A stretch of 64,000 bases of DNA from Varroa destructor (lineage: Eukaryota; Arthropoda; Arachnida; Mesostigmata; Varroidae): the NCBI RefSeq assembly GCF_002443255.2, contig NW_019211456.1, positions 29,695,341 through 29,759,340 on the forward strand. Direction: 5' to 3'. Position numbers and translations under genes: made by a program. Positions 48,771 to 61,721 of the stretch are shown piece after piece. The first letter of the stretch is position 1; each line of letters begins with the position of its first letter. A model generated the notes under the pieces. The model made no database searches, was not told where the DNA came from, and was given only the letters and a program-made list of their open reading frames with translations.

Positions 48771-50678
48771 TTGTTTTCGCTGCTGTTTGTTGTTGTATTT
48801 AGTAAAACTATATAATAATTTATTAACTAGTGTCCTATCTTTCATCCGATTTTTCATCTAGATTCTAACGGACAGAACGATTATACAGTTAATGCACGAT
48901 GCAAATTTTTCGCGTCTATATTTGTGACCGCGCTTTACCGCAACATACGCTCCTATTGCCAACAGTTCAACGGTAACGATAGCAATAGGATGCAGTGACG
49001 GTACTGGTTCTAGAGATAGCAATATACTACTATTAGGAGCATCGGGCCGTAGTAGTAGTAGCAGCAGCAGCAGCTCTATTAGTGATAAAAGCCATGTCTG
49101 CATACGCAGCGCAAGACAACAACGGCGCCAACAACTCAAAAAGCAGTTGTTATAACAGGAGTTCGCCGGCAGAAGGTAAAAAAACAGTTGCAGCTGCAAA
49201 AGTAGAAGTAGGTGATCATAGACACAGCTCCCATCAGAGAGGCGATCCGACAATTGAAGATAGTGATAGCTATTGCTGTAATTCGTTTGTCGAATGATAA
49301 GCGATCACGGGAGCCAAAACTGATGCACGGACCAGACCTCACTCAGTAGGTACCGCTGTAGTTCACACCATGACCATTCAGTAGCAGCTGTCGTTGAGCG
49401 TCAATTATTATTAGGTCAGATTAGCGGACGGTCAGCAAGCGCGGACGTCCTCCCGCGCGCCACCACCATAAACGTGGACTCTGCTTGTGAGGTTTTTGAC
49501 AGGCTTGCGTAATTTCGATCAAGTCTACCTTCTTCGATTTTCAACACCACGACCGTTTTTTTTCTAGTCATCTATAAGCGAGACCAAGAATGGAAGAGGA
49601 AACTAAAAAGTAATACAACTGCATTAAGACCTCGAGGGAATCAACAAAAAATCAATCGCAAAGTAAACCTTGCTAAGGACGGCTACCCTCGTGGCTTACA
49701 ATGTAACGATTTTGTCCGCTGACATTAATTGTCGCCGACACTCGATCCAGCTTCCTCAATGGAACGTATTAATAGAGTTCTGAAGTAGTCTGCTGAGAAA
49801 CATGACTTACAGCTGTACTTATAATAATATGAACGGCAAGAACGAAACAGAGACAGATCAAGGATTTGCCGAATACGATAACTGATTCATTTTTAAGGCG
49901 CCTACATTAATACATGTTAAAAAAACGCTCAAAACTGCGCTAAAACATTTTGAAGCGCGCGTATTTTTATAAGAGGTTAGTTAAAGTTTATGTTTTAAAT
50001 GAATAATAATAGTTAAACGTTAAAAAATGCCCCGGCATTTACCACTGTAGAAAAGACTTTGGGCAGCATTTTACAACTCTAATACAACTCACTAAATTCA
50101 CATCTTCCTTTGTCCTTAGTCAGTCACCGTTCACATGAATACGCCTTCGACGCCAGGGCTCCCCTTTGTTCCTTCAGCCCAGAAATGGACGAGGCTTAAT
50201 TCGTGTTCTCAAGCTTCATAATCGTTCATAATAGTAAAATCGTTGTCGTGCACTTGAAGGTTGCCATTCAGTTCTCTGCGTCTTGAGGCATCCAGTTTAT
50301 TATGGCATAGGTCTTTAAGGAGCGCCTTAGCATTCGGTCAACCTCTACTCTTTCCTCCTCAAAGATTGTGCAACGCTCCACTGTCTGTGCGTCACATCGT
50401 TGCACGCGTCATCACTATCACAATGCGATGTTTGAGCCATTAGTGTCTTTACTATTCTATGAAGATACTTTTGGCAACATTCGTAGCCAGGAAACCGCTT
50501 TTCGAGTTCTCTTATCAACCGCCAAGTTCACGCAAAGGTCCCTATCGTAATTACCAATTTCTGTCACAACCTTTCACCCTACATAAGTCTGACTTTGCCT
50601 TATGCTCGACGACAGTTCACTAACACTGTATAGATATACGTGTAATAATGTGTATTAGTTTTATTTAGGCACTAACTA
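48771..50678. other. Plain non-coding
   Basis: Only the AGT/AGC tract at 49049 and chance frames around 48858-49342. Confidence 0.4.
49049..49074. repeat. AGT/AGC triplet repeat
   Basis: Four AGT units then AGC units. Confidence 0.8.
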
Positions 50679-50735
50679 GTGCCACGTGGTACCATTTCTG
50701 TTATAAATTGCAGTGTTCTCATTTTTACCGTTCAG

Positions 50736-51179
50736 TTCGAGCGTAATCCTAAAATAAGATCTTACAAGTTTTACACGGGCATTATCCTGTTGCCGTCCCA
50801 TTACAGCGATGGCCTCCTGTTATTTCACGCATTCGCCACTACTCGAATGTATCTAGCGGTCCACGCGAGTGACAGCAACAGCCTTGAATGGAGCCAGAAG
50901 GGTAGATACCACCATGAACTGAACGGAACGGCATCGGCCATTAGCAGCTTTTCGGCGGACGGTAAAGTTACTTTGTTCACTTTCGTTCGGCCCGTTCAAG
51001 CGGTCGGCGCTAGCTGTGGTACTTCAGCCTGTTTGATTTTTATTGCTACGCGCGTCTCTTTCTGCAATGGATACATGTACATAAATATTATTATTATAGT
51101 AAGAGATAGCGGACGATCCGCGGACTTGAGAATGGACATGGTTACTGGTTTCTTTCTGTCTTTTGGCCAGATTTTATGA
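50736..51179 (+). CDS. Candidate exon, unknown product
   Basis: An acceptor (TGTTCTCATTTTTACCGTTCAG, ending 50735) opens a frame of 147 codons to TGA at 51177-51179; the same frame is open back to 50679. It is one of the longest frames here that is free of microsatellite sequence. The first 80 residues look globular (FERNPKIRSYKFYTG, later LEWSQKGRYHHELNGTASAI). A possible donor is GACG|GTAAAG near 50962. No domain or family recognised. By length alone about one such frame is expected by chance, so the acceptor is the only extra support. Confidence 0.15.
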   Translation, partial: FERNPKIRSYKFYTGIILLPSHYSDGLLLFHAFATTRMYLAVHASDSNSLEWSQKGRYHHELNGTASAISSFSADGKVTLFTFVRPVQAVGASCGTSACLIFIATRVSFCNGYMYINIIIIVRDSGRSADLRMDMVTGFFLSFGQIL

Positions 51180-51320
51180 GCGAACCAAAAGTATTTCTTT
51201 TTACCATCATCCTTGAACAGCGGAGAAGTTTGACTATGTCATAGTACATACGGATGTGTGGCGTTGGCCAATGACTGACTTTCATTTATGTTACATCGGT
51301 ATTATTACCCCGTTATTGTC

Positions 51321-51323
<3 letters not shown>

Positions 51324-51367
<44 letters not shown>
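51324..51367. repeat. (AT)22 tract
   Basis: Uninterrupted alternating AT of 44 bases, among the longest dinucleotide runs here. Confidence 0.95.
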
Positions 51368-51370
<3 letters not shown>

Positions 51371-52402
51371 TTGCCTAAATATAATGACTAAAATTCCCAC
51401 GATAAAGACTAGACGAATGAGTGTGTATGTATGCCTACATACGTTTACTACCGTTTCAATGCATCTGTTTACTATTATTTATTTTCTCACCATATTATAT
51501 TTGTTCCTATAGGTATTCGCCTTCTTTTTTTTCTAACGCTTCTCTCTTTCTTGTGCTTGTCATTAAAAATGCCACCATCGTTATTAGCACTATTTCTTGC
51601 CGTACCGGTGTCACAGCTGAGCAACTCAACACACACAGTGGCTGGGATGTCCCCGCTGCCGAAGCAGTTGTCGTCGTCGTCATTGCCGCTGTCAATGCCC
51701 ATGGTTTCCTATGCTCACTTTTTTGCCCGCTACGTTTAGTTTCCTCTGTTACTGCTTTGGTTAGTGCTGGATGTCAGCTTGCCACTCAGATACTCGGTAG
51801 ATACTAACCTATGTGCCAAGTCTGCAGCTGATATTTGCTTCTGCCCTAATGATCGGGTGACACCGGCAGCAAGCAGCGTCAGCTACGGCAGTGGCCGCGA
51901 CCTTCCAGTCTTGTTGGCAATGTTGCTTTGTTTCATTCGCCACTGTGTGTTCGTTTACCCTTTAGCTCGTCTGTCACGCTTTACTACTGCTGCTGCTGCT
52001 GTTCTATTCTAATGTATGTACGTTCCGTCTGAATGTCAGCTTGCGGCTTGCTGTGTATATCGACGTGTGTAAATGCGAGTAACTAGCAGTTGGTAACTGG
52101 TCATAGTGCTGGGTTCTCTCTGTGTTCCGTCTATGGTACCTACTCTTGCTTGCCAGCACATATTATCTAGCTACAGACCTAGAGTGAGTGTGAAGGCTCA
52201 GTCTGTGTGACTGCGTGTCTCTACCCGTGCGTGTATATGTACTCGTGTGCGACGGACATAACAGTACAGGCAACATCATCATGACCGACATCAGTGGAGC
52301 TGGTTGTGGTTCTCCACTCCTTAGACTGGCGGCGCAGCAGCGGCTGCTGTTGGCGTTTGGAAGGTTACTCCCGCCTTTGCTTTAACAGCATCATCATTGC
52401 CT

Positions 52403-52443
52403 CCGCCGCCGCCGCCGCCCCAGCCGCCCCCGCGGCTGCCGCT
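52403..52443. repeat. CCG-rich triplet tract
   Basis: (CCG)5 followed by CAGCCGCCCCCGCGG. It is locally very GC-rich and encodes Ala/Pro or Gly runs depending on frame. Confidence 0.8.
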
Positions 52444-52503
52444 AGCACTACTTCTCTTACTAGCACCACAACTGCAATGACAGCAACAAAAGCGACAGCG
52501 AAA

Positions 52504-52529
52504 CACCACCACCACCACCACCACCACCA
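52504..52529. repeat. (CAC)8 repeat
   Basis: Eight CAC units (His run in one frame, Thr or Pro in others), ending the plus frame 52294-52545. Confidence 0.9.
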
Positions 52530-53335
52530 ACCCCAAGATGGCTAATGCTACGCGACGATCGACGCCCGCCATTCGTGGTGCCACTATTAGTCCTAAAACT
52601 GCTGCCACCATCGCTATCGTCAACCCCTGCTGCTGCTACTGCAGTCAATACCATCGTCATTACTCTACTGTCGACTGGCTGCTGTCGAAAGAACGAAATA
52701 AAGAAAGAACGAGGTTCGTTTCATTTCATCCGCTGTTGCAGCGGCGGGCTATATAGCATGTTGTGCCTATGCCTGTATGTGTTTGTATGTGTGTGTCTGA
52801 TGCTCCACAGGACTATCACGAACGTTGCAGTAATGAAGAGCGAGTCAGGCAGTCAACCAGTTGGTCGCCTGGCCAGACAGGGAAACACCAAGCCAATGGC
52901 CGCCTTTGTGAGAATCGTCAACAACATCGTCTTTGTTGTTGGTGCTACAGTTGCTCCGGTCAAGCTATCCTTGTTGGTTGGCTCTCCTGGAATACTTAGC
53001 TGCTCGGTTCAGTAATAGCGAGCCTTTTCCAGCAGCTATCTTCGTTGTCGTTGTTGCTGTGACTGTCACTGGTTCTGCTATCGCCGCCGTTATTTGGCAG
53101 TCGTTGGCGAAACAGATCACCACATAGACATGAACACATGCTAGTAACAATAATATCTACACACAACACAAAAAAACATTGTGGACACTATGTGAACAAC
53201 GAGGACTACTTCATCCGTCGCCGTAGTAATCGAACGACTAAACCACAACAACAACAACAGAGAGAGAGCAAGAAGCCAGCGCCAATGGGTGGTGTCCTGC
53301 GTCGGCCTGTCTGACCTGCGGCTGTTGAATGAGCC

Positions 53336-53358
53336 CATATATATATATATATATATAT
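53336..53358. repeat. (AT)11 tract
   Basis: Alternating AT with a CC flank. Confidence 0.9.
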
Positions 53359-54620
53359 GCTTTTGCCTGCGGGCAAACAAACGCAGCCCCCCAGAATCGC
53401 ACGTTTAATGTGCTGCAATGATGCTTAAAAAAGAGGGTAGATCTTACCCTGCAATGTGACGGACCTGTCGTTTCGAGCTCATACATCTCTAGGAAAAACG
53501 TGTTCGGTTGTAAATTGATTTGTCGCGGTCATGCATCGCCATATACTCTTCCATTGGGACAAAATTCTAAGCAGCTAGGTATAGCGACCGCTCCGTTGGC
53601 GTTTCACCACCTAGTTAGAATATACACGTAGCAAATGTTTATGTAACGCCTGTAAAACCTTTTCAAACTCACGTCCTTAAAATACTCAAGACTCATCATC
53701 ACAATTCTATATCTAGAAACCTATATGACCCAGCTAGCTGCAACGTCAACGAGCGTTACAACCCGTTTGCTGCAAATGAATAAACTGTTAGTCCTACTTT
53801 TTCAATAAAATAGGTATGTTACATTACCCGAAACAGAAATTCCGTCTCTTTATCGCTGTCGGTGTATGTTTCTCAGTCGATGTTCAAATCAAGTACGTTA
53901 TCTGCAGACGATCGTCTTCATGAAGTGCACCGGCAAGTGTTGCCTTAGATCACCTATCGCCAACACCGATAATATCCTTTTGTCGTAACCTATATCACCG
54001 ATCCGTCGATTTGTGTATGGCCGGATGACTGCGGTCAATATATTATTTAGCCTTATTTTTTAATGGCTAATTCATAACAAACAAATATTCGCTGTACAGA
54101 TTATTTAATTATGTATCGAGGTGCTCCATTAGATGATGCACCAAACGAGACAATAAACCAGTGAACAAGGTCAGCGAAGTTTCTCGTTTTTCTTTTTGGT
54201 TGAGCCACGTAAATAGCTTATCAGAGATTAGTTTTCTCAGTCCCGAATATTCGGTTAGTGTTGTTAAAGCGGTCACAGTTTAATTTAATCGTACATACGT
54301 AACAGATTAGACTTTCTTCCAGGCTCAAGTCGACCTTCGTCTTAGCGATGTTTGCAGCTTGAATCAGTTGGGCTCTTTATTCTACAGTTTCTCGGAAACA
54401 GAGTCAACGCATCGTCTCAATTTTTCGGCGCGGCCTCAATGTGCTGACTCTATTCTTTAGAAATTGCAAGATAAGCCATCGGCCCCCGACACCTAATAGA
54501 CGTATGTAGATCAAACCGGCCTTGGGCTAACGCCAAATAGTTGTCTGGAGCAGACGCGAACAGTCGTATGCGGACAGGGAAAACAGCGACTGCTATATTA
54601 GTGCAATAGAAGAGCTAAAC
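53359..54620. other. Plain non-coding
   Basis: No feature seen. Confidence 0.45.
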
Positions 54621-54925
54621 GCCATCTAAACATTGTCGGCCGAATGTTGCTTACTATTATTACTGCCTCCTTATTGCTCTGTGAATGTTAGCTGCGTGTC
54701 TGTATTTTTACTCATTCAACAACGCAAGCTCATTTCGCCGTTCTGCTCCGGCTATCGGCATTGTTACTGTTGCTGTTTGAATTGTTGCGTCGCCGTCACC
54801 GCCGCCGCTGTTGCTTCTGTTGGGCCGCCGCCAGAAAGCGACGGATGCCAGCAACGGCAAAAACGTCAACAACGAGTAACGGAGCGCTTGTCATAGCCGA
54901 CCGAAATAGGTGGTGACGTTCGACA

Positions 54926-55321
54926 ATGCTTTCGAACAACAACGTCCCTAGCACTGGGGTAGTCGGCTGCTCGGGAAACGGCCTCGGCGCGAGCGGACGA
55001 AACAGCAGTAGTTCTTCGAGCAAACGCCGGAGTTCCAGCAGCATCTGTTGCTGCAAGAGCAACAACACCAGCCGCCGCTGCTGCTCTAACTGGCCACGAC
55101 TACTGACCAGCAGCAATACGAACGCCGTTTCAGTTGTCGTCAGTGCACGTTATCGTAATCATCAACCCATCATATATATACATTGTACGGTGCTGATCCT
55201 AGTAATAGGAGTGACTGCGGCGGTAGCATATGCTAATCACAGCATGAATAGAAGCAGGGGCGGCAGCAATCACTGTAACAGCGAAAGCAGCAGCAGCAGC
55301 AGCATCAGTGAGCGCACTTAA
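54926..55321 (+). CDS. Candidate single-exon Ser-rich frame with a membrane-like segment
   Basis: A 131-codon frame runs from an ATG with A at -3 (54926) to TAA at 55319-55321. Residues 26-40 are mostly Ser with Arg/Lys, residues 42-54 hold five Cys, residues 82-102 form a hydrophobic stretch (IIYIHCTVLILVIGVTAAVAYA) that could span a membrane, and the tail is Ser-rich from an AGC repeat. The layout would fit a small type II or tail-anchored membrane protein, but the Ser and Cys tracts come from AGC/TGC triplets, and the antisense strand is open across part of the same interval. No family recognised. Confidence 0.12.
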   Translation: MLSNNNVPSTGVVGCSGNGLGASGRNSSSSSSKRRSSSSICCCKSNNTSRRCCSNWPRLLTSSNTNAVSVVVSARYRNHQPIIYIHCTVLILVIGVTAAVAYANHSMNRSRGGSNHCNSESSSSSSISERT

Positions 55322-57748
55322 GAGCAGATGGAGCTCGCGAGACGGTTGCCACACGCCGCCAAATAGTCGACCGGGTCTAGTTCACAAGGTCGCTCAGTCT
55401 GCAACCAGCAGCACAAATAGCAATAAGTGCGACCACATCGCCGTCACCTCCAACATTCGCATACGACAACTGGCAGCGTAATCATTATCAACATCATCAG
55501 TGATTACGGCGATAACAAGCCCGATAATATTCTTGTATCAGACACAACCCATTCGATAATTGGCGAGCAAAGACAATGGCGGCGGCACTTGGACAAAACA
55601 AAACATGTTTATGTGTACTGTTATACATACGAGATGTTTGTTGCTGCTTCTGCGGTTTCTTGCTTACTCCATAATTATTATTACTATCACTCGACCGTTT
55701 TGCTGTCGCGGCACAAGGCGATCAGGCAGGGGACAAGTAAAAAGGCACGGAGAGGAAAGTACCTATAACAGCAGCGACAGCTGCCGCTGTTGTTGCCGTT
55801 GTCGTGGCCGACAGAAGGCAGGCTCAATCGTAGAGCAGCAGCAGCAAGTAACCCTCATGCTATCGCAAGGGCTGCACCCGCGGTCGGTGACCTCCGTTAA
55901 GCGTCTGCACAAAATAAATTATGAAAGGAGCAACACCGTGCGCTTACTATTAATACCAACCTGTGCATGCATGTGTGTATGTAAGCAGTAAGGATACAAT
56001 GGCAAAGATCTATGTTTAACATTGGCATTGTGTATTACATGCAGGAAAGATGAGGAAAGCGACAACGACTTACGGTTTTGACCCCACTATAAAGCATTTC
56101 GAGTATCTGTATTGTCTTCACTCAAAGGCGTTGGAATAAGTCTACAACGAACAACGTGTCCGCGCCGAATTGCCCGCAGGATCAGCTGCATGTGCACGTC
56201 CATTGAATGACTATCTGACGCGCAGTGATTTGTTATCGTCGCGTGCATTGGCAGGCATCGCCTAGTATTTTCGCAGATATAGTCACAGCGCATATTCCAC
56301 CGGTGTAGTTTTTCCACACCCACATGTCAAGTCCCACTGAATTCAGCGCAAGCTCAGAGTACAATTTTGCAATAGCCACAGCGATGCAAACCATTTTTGA
56401 TGCTTGAGTGCTTTTGTTTCTCGTTTTTCCACGTAATTTTCAATTATTTACCATATAATCATACGAAGTCAAAATATAGTGTACAGCTACGGTAACAGTG
56501 GCTCCACTTCCCGGAACTCCGGCAATTTTTCCCATTGCCATTTTTTTTTTTCGTCTCTATAACGTGTCTTGTCGTTAACAGCTAGAATATCACACAGTCA
56601 GTTTGTGTATGTTAGCACAGATATTCCGTTCGTTGTTAATATACAATATACGGTAAATAACAAAATATGCATTTGTTGCTATTGTTGTCGACGTTTCGAA
56701 CTGAATACACAAGAAACGGTGAGAATAGATTGCAATAACAATAGCGCAAATCAAAGGTGCCACTGTATATTGTTAATCTTTCTTATTACGCTTCCTATTG
56801 GAACTCGGGTTCGTTCTTCAGTGAACGTCGTATAACACTGGACAAATGGTGAAACCGTCACCTGCTTGTTTGCCTACTAGACCTAGACTACTATATGAAT
56901 AGAGTACTGTTTAGCATAACACGTAAGCTTGAAGCATTGCGTGTTTCTATCCACAAGGAACAGCGCTCCATTCTAAGTACAATGTAGCCGCGATCATAGT
57001 TTAACGTTGTCGTTTCTGTTCCTATATGGTCCTAAGACAGCCTAAGCCGCGTCTTACACGTGGCAGAGTGAGTAGGCGGACGTTCAACACGTTTCATTTA
57101 TACAGGTACACTACCATTAGCATAAGCCGCATAGGCTGTACGAGAACAACCTCAATTCAAACTTCCACCAGAGCCAAGTAACGCCCTGGATCAGTTGGCG
57201 AATAGGGTAACTCTTAGCAACAGACGTTGTCTTAGCCTTCGCTAACCTTTCGGAAGTTGCACGTCTCAATCTTCACTTTTTCGGAAAACCAGCCAGTCAG
57301 GCAGGTAGCAGCTAGTGAATGGGTGAAACGAGTGGATGACAACCGACGGAACAGCCGGACAGTTGGGAACCTGCGATTAGGAAGCTACTTAATAGGTAGT
57401 TCATAAAAGCTACTTAACCGGCGAAGCAGCAGTCAAAATTGCCTGACAGAAGATTCTCATCATTTATGCATTTAAGTATAGTCCCTTCGTTATGGTCCTT
57501 GTCAGCTCTCGCTTTCGTCTATCTATCTCGAAATTGTTTCGTCCCAATAGCGAGCGCGCGCTGCGACATACGACGGAGCTAATTAAATATATCAATAATA
57601 CAAGGTAAAGAGGCATTATGCACAGAAAGTGCACGGATTTTCATAATACATCTGGGCTTTAGATCTGTTGTTCTCGGTAAGGCGGTGATGACAGTGATGA
57701 TGCCATCGGCACGATCAATGTCTCCGATCACACTCCGTGTAACCGTCC
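55322..57748. other. Plain non-coding
   Basis: Frames at 55427-55991 overlap in two phases. A donor-like GGCAGA|GTGAGT is at about 57068. Nothing else. Confidence 0.35.
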
Positions 57749-58740
57749 GTGCTTGTGTGTGTGCGACCATCGGTAACGTTACTACCTTGCAATCTTTACT
57801 GTCCTCTAGAAAAGATCAGCAACAACGACGACGGATTAACTTATTTTGATAGACATCGTCAACGACATAAGATCACTTTGAAAGCAAGCTATATCCCTGA
57901 TCCTATTTCCCCGTGTTTGTGCCTTGCTCTATTAGATGCTGTTCGTATCTTTCGCCACGAGTCTTTGTACCGCCCCCGTGCCTTCGCTATGCCTGCGATG
58001 CTGGCGAAAACATCCCATCCATGTAAACACAGTAAGGCTAAACTTTACTCACTCTATACACACCTCTTTTTTACATTGGTCTGCATGAGCTCATCTGTAT
58101 CTGTAAGCAGCTTTGAGGTACATACGATCCCACTACGGGCCAACTTTTCATCTCGTGTATCTGCTGATAGTAAGCTATCTTGACTTGAACCTGCAGGGCT
58201 TCTGCTTTCGCTTTGCCAAATTGCGTCGCATCGTCACGCTCCCTTTTCTCGCGCCCCCAGTCGTTTCCCAACCCCCGACCTCCGTCACCCCTTCGTCCAA
58301 AAAGACCCAGTCCGTTCCTACCTCTTCGAATGAGGTCTCCTCTCGCTTGCCGCTCATTGTCTCTTCTTACCACTGTTCGTTCAAACATTGGTTTCTGCCC
58401 ATGCGGCCTCCCTCTGCGAAAGAGGTGGCTGTGAACAAGAAAGCCGTCTCTTCTATTAGGGCAGAGAAACGGCGCTCATCTGATCTCCTTTTCTTTTTCT
58501 CCTTTCCTATTCTTTTCTTCTCCTCTTGTTACTTCGAGCCGCTAGACCGCTGCTGTCGTCTGCTCGATTCGCATCTCCTGATTTCTTTCGCTTTACTACA
58601 ATATAGCAGTTCAGCTTTTTTCTTCGACGTATTTTCTGTCTCTTTATTTTTTGATGCAGCCACCACGAGCATACGACACTCACTCTCATCCCGGCGGCGC
58701 TATCGGTGCAGATTAGCATCGATCGATCGATCTAGCTAAC
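57749..58740. other. Pyrimidine-rich stretch with long chance frames
   Basis: The plus strand is T/C-rich, which lowers stop density and opens frames of 144 (57749-58183) and 208 codons (58113-58739). Both begin at TTG, lack splice support and show no domain. Confidence 0.35.
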
Positions 58741-58924
58741 CAGCCAGCTGACTGCTGTCTAGAAGGCGGCTCGTTACGCAAGGCCTGTTTGACGGCTGTA
58801 TTGGAAACGAACGTATGTAAATAGGATGGGTAGAAGCCGCTACAGACAGCGGTAGGAGACAGACAATATGCACGGAACGTCTGATTATCATAACTACGCC
58901 AGGCAACGATGTGGGCTCGCCCAG

Positions 58925-58950
58925 TATATATATATATATATATATATATA
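58925..58950. repeat. (TA)13 tract
   Basis: Uninterrupted TA array. Confidence 0.9.
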
Positions 58951-60100
58951 AGACGGTGATACTCAAAACGCTGCGCTGTGCTACGCCGGACATGGCGGTC
59001 TGTTTCGATGTGAGCTCTGCTTTGACTAGCCAGAGCCATTACTGGGTTTTGTAAAACGGCCTGATAAGCACTAAACATTGTGGGTTCAAGGGATTGATAT
59101 CAACAAGATGGCAAAATAATAACCCCGACAATTTCCCAGTTACCCAGAAGGACTGCGCATCGCAGAGATTTTCTCTCAACTCCGTTTATGCTATTTTTCA
59201 TAGCTCTTAATACCATTTACATCCATGGTTTTATACGACATTTTTGTCTTCACTTCGAACAAAACCGATGGAAGCCCTGAAATGCTAAACTCTAATATTC
59301 TTCATCTTCAAAACTCTAATAATAGACCTTCATATACGGTTCGTCCAGCTTTGACAGGCTATTTAACACAGCGACAAATTATATATCAGCACTGCAAATG
59401 AATAAATGAGTTTAGGGCAATCGTTAACAGACAATTGAGTATGAAACGGTAATCACTCTGTTATACCTACAAGTCTTGTGTAGTAACTACCCGTAGTACG
59501 TTTTACTAACACCGTTTTTATTGAGTAGTATCCAGTCAAACAAGCTTCCGTAATCAGCTGATTGCTATTTCTTTCCAGTCTGTCAAAATGGCCAGTACGG
59601 CGAATCATTCTTAAACCACCTACACGCAACGATAAGACTGAGGCTCACAGACTTCCACCGTACTACGCTTGTACCCCTCTAACCCTACTACTGCTACATA
59701 AATCTGGTCCGATCCGAGATTCAAACCCCGTGAAAGAAAATCAGATAAACGAGAGCATTACTCATTTCGTTCCTATCTTTAATATCCTTTATCTTCGATC
59801 ACAGATTAGTGGCGAGCGAATCTTGGCGGAGTACGCTCACAAATGCTGACATTCACTTGCTCACCCGCGCGCAATTGGTCTATGAAACGCCCTAGTTAGT
59901 CACATCGACTAAAGAGAGACACGATATATATGTTGTTCAGTATCGATTGGCGCTTTCCCATAAACTCGTGTACTTCGTTTATTGGCTGCGTGCCCATTGG
60001 CTATCTGAGATATAGTATTTTCTTGAATGCCCTCGTTACTTCTTTTCTCTTTTTGTTACTCTTCTTGGACTTGAACTTCGCCTTCACCCGTACGTTCGGT
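58951..60100. other. Plain non-coding
   Basis: No feature seen beyond chance frames. Confidence 0.4.
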
Positions 60101-61718
60101 GCTGTTTCATAGCTTGTCGCCGGCCGCTGCTACTATTGCTTAATTCTTCGTTACCGCTGCCGTGCTTCGATGCTTTTCGATTAGTCAATTGTTCAGTGGC
60201 CACGGCGGAATAACTGCTAGCTCGGTCGCTTTTGCTTTTGGTGTCCCATGGGATTTCATCTTTAATCGACACTCTTGACAGCCACTCTCCCCGCCGCAGC
60301 GAGTCCTGTTGGTTCGTGGTAACTGTTGTCCGCCCGCCGTACCATGGTGGATTGGGATTGTTTCTTTGGGTCTACAGGGGTTTCACCCGATTGACCGATG
60401 ACGGTTGCAGCAAACACACGAAGACAGCACCGTCAGACAGACCAATCGACTAAGAATCTAACCGATAAACGGCAACGAATATGCTGAGGAATGGTCAGCA
60501 GCTTTCTATATATACATATATAATAGTGGTGACGATGATAAATGTCACTGTGAATCCGGTGACACGGCATGAACGGCGTTTAAACGACGAGCGCCGGCGC
60601 ACGAACCGATGAATGGCCGATACAGATAGTACGGCCACTCGCTTTTACGCAGGCATACGTACATGGACAAATGTGCGTATGCCTGCGTACACTCACCGAT
60701 ATAGCAGCCGACAGAAATACACAGAGATGCACACAGACGGATCAGATTGGATCGTTAGACACTGAACGCCGAACGGATGTCGTCGCTTTCTAGCATTATG
60801 TGGCGGCGGCTGCCACTACTGCTGTATATCCTCCATTCTTCACTGTTTGCTACCACTATTTTTCGGTGCTGCTGCTGCTGCTCCTTGTCGCTTCTCCCGG
60901 AATCTCGTGGGTTCCTCTCACCGAGAACAAGTACAACAATAATACCAACAACAACGCGCCAATGAGGTAGAAGACTGCTCTTGGACTGCTGTTGCAGCTG
61001 TTCACGTTGCTGCTGCTGCTTGCGTCGTGGCTCCTCATCTCGTTCCGTTTCGACTTTTTCTCGTCTTCTTTCTCGTTTAAGTGTTCGTTGCGTCCACCGA
61101 TGTTGTCGCTGTTGCTATTTTCGGTGTTGTTTTCTTCTCGTTATTCTGCTTGTGCCAGTCAGTGCAGTTCGTCGTGGAAGCGTGTTTGTTTCGGCATGTG
61201 CATGTGTGTGTATGTGCGCAGGAGTATATAGATATAAGTGTCTACATGGAGGTGTGTGTGTGCGCCCGCCCCGCTGGGTGCTTGCCGGTGCTGTCTCTGA
61301 TGACGCTAGCATCGCCGCTGTTGCTTAGTGTCGACGGCGCGGAGCCGCAGGCCGCAACCGTGTCGTGGAAGGCAACAACAAAAACAACAACGGCGGCAGC
61401 CGCGTCAACAGCAAGTTTATGAACGGATAGATGATGGCCCGATTGTCCACGATAGCCGTCTGTGCCGTTCACTCCCGAAGTCGCGGTGTCCGCTGCTGTT
61501 ACGGTCGATGTAGCCACGGCTGTCCATTCACTTCAATCAGCTTGTCTCGTTCACTCGCTTAGCCAAAGCAACGCAATCGGTCGCCACACCAAATACCACC
61601 GGAGCTGATGTACCCTGCGGGTTGAACCCAAGAGGCACCACCAGTCGCCGTCCACCAGAGACCGGTGACCGGCAACCGGCGAGCGACGAACGCCGAACAA
61701 ATCAATGAGCTACAGAGG
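60101..61718. other. Triplet-rich island before the 61722 open frame
   Basis: GCT/GTT-rich frames on both strands (for example 60981-61328 and 61081-61422) with Cys, Leu and Ser runs; no splice support. Confidence 0.3.
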
Positions 61719-61721
61719 TAG

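Larger units (their letters stand above)
51368..53335. other. Repeat-dense island
   Basis: Many overlapping frames on both strands within GTC/GCC/CAC triplets; a donor-like CTAGA|GTGAGT lies at about 52184. None is convincing as a gene. Confidence 0.3.

Noticed and set aside
58113..58739. 208-codon plus frame, the longest
   Set aside because: It starts at TTG in a pyrimidine-rich strand that has few stops; the composition (Ser, Phe, Leu, Pro, Arg) reflects that bias and two other frames overlap it.
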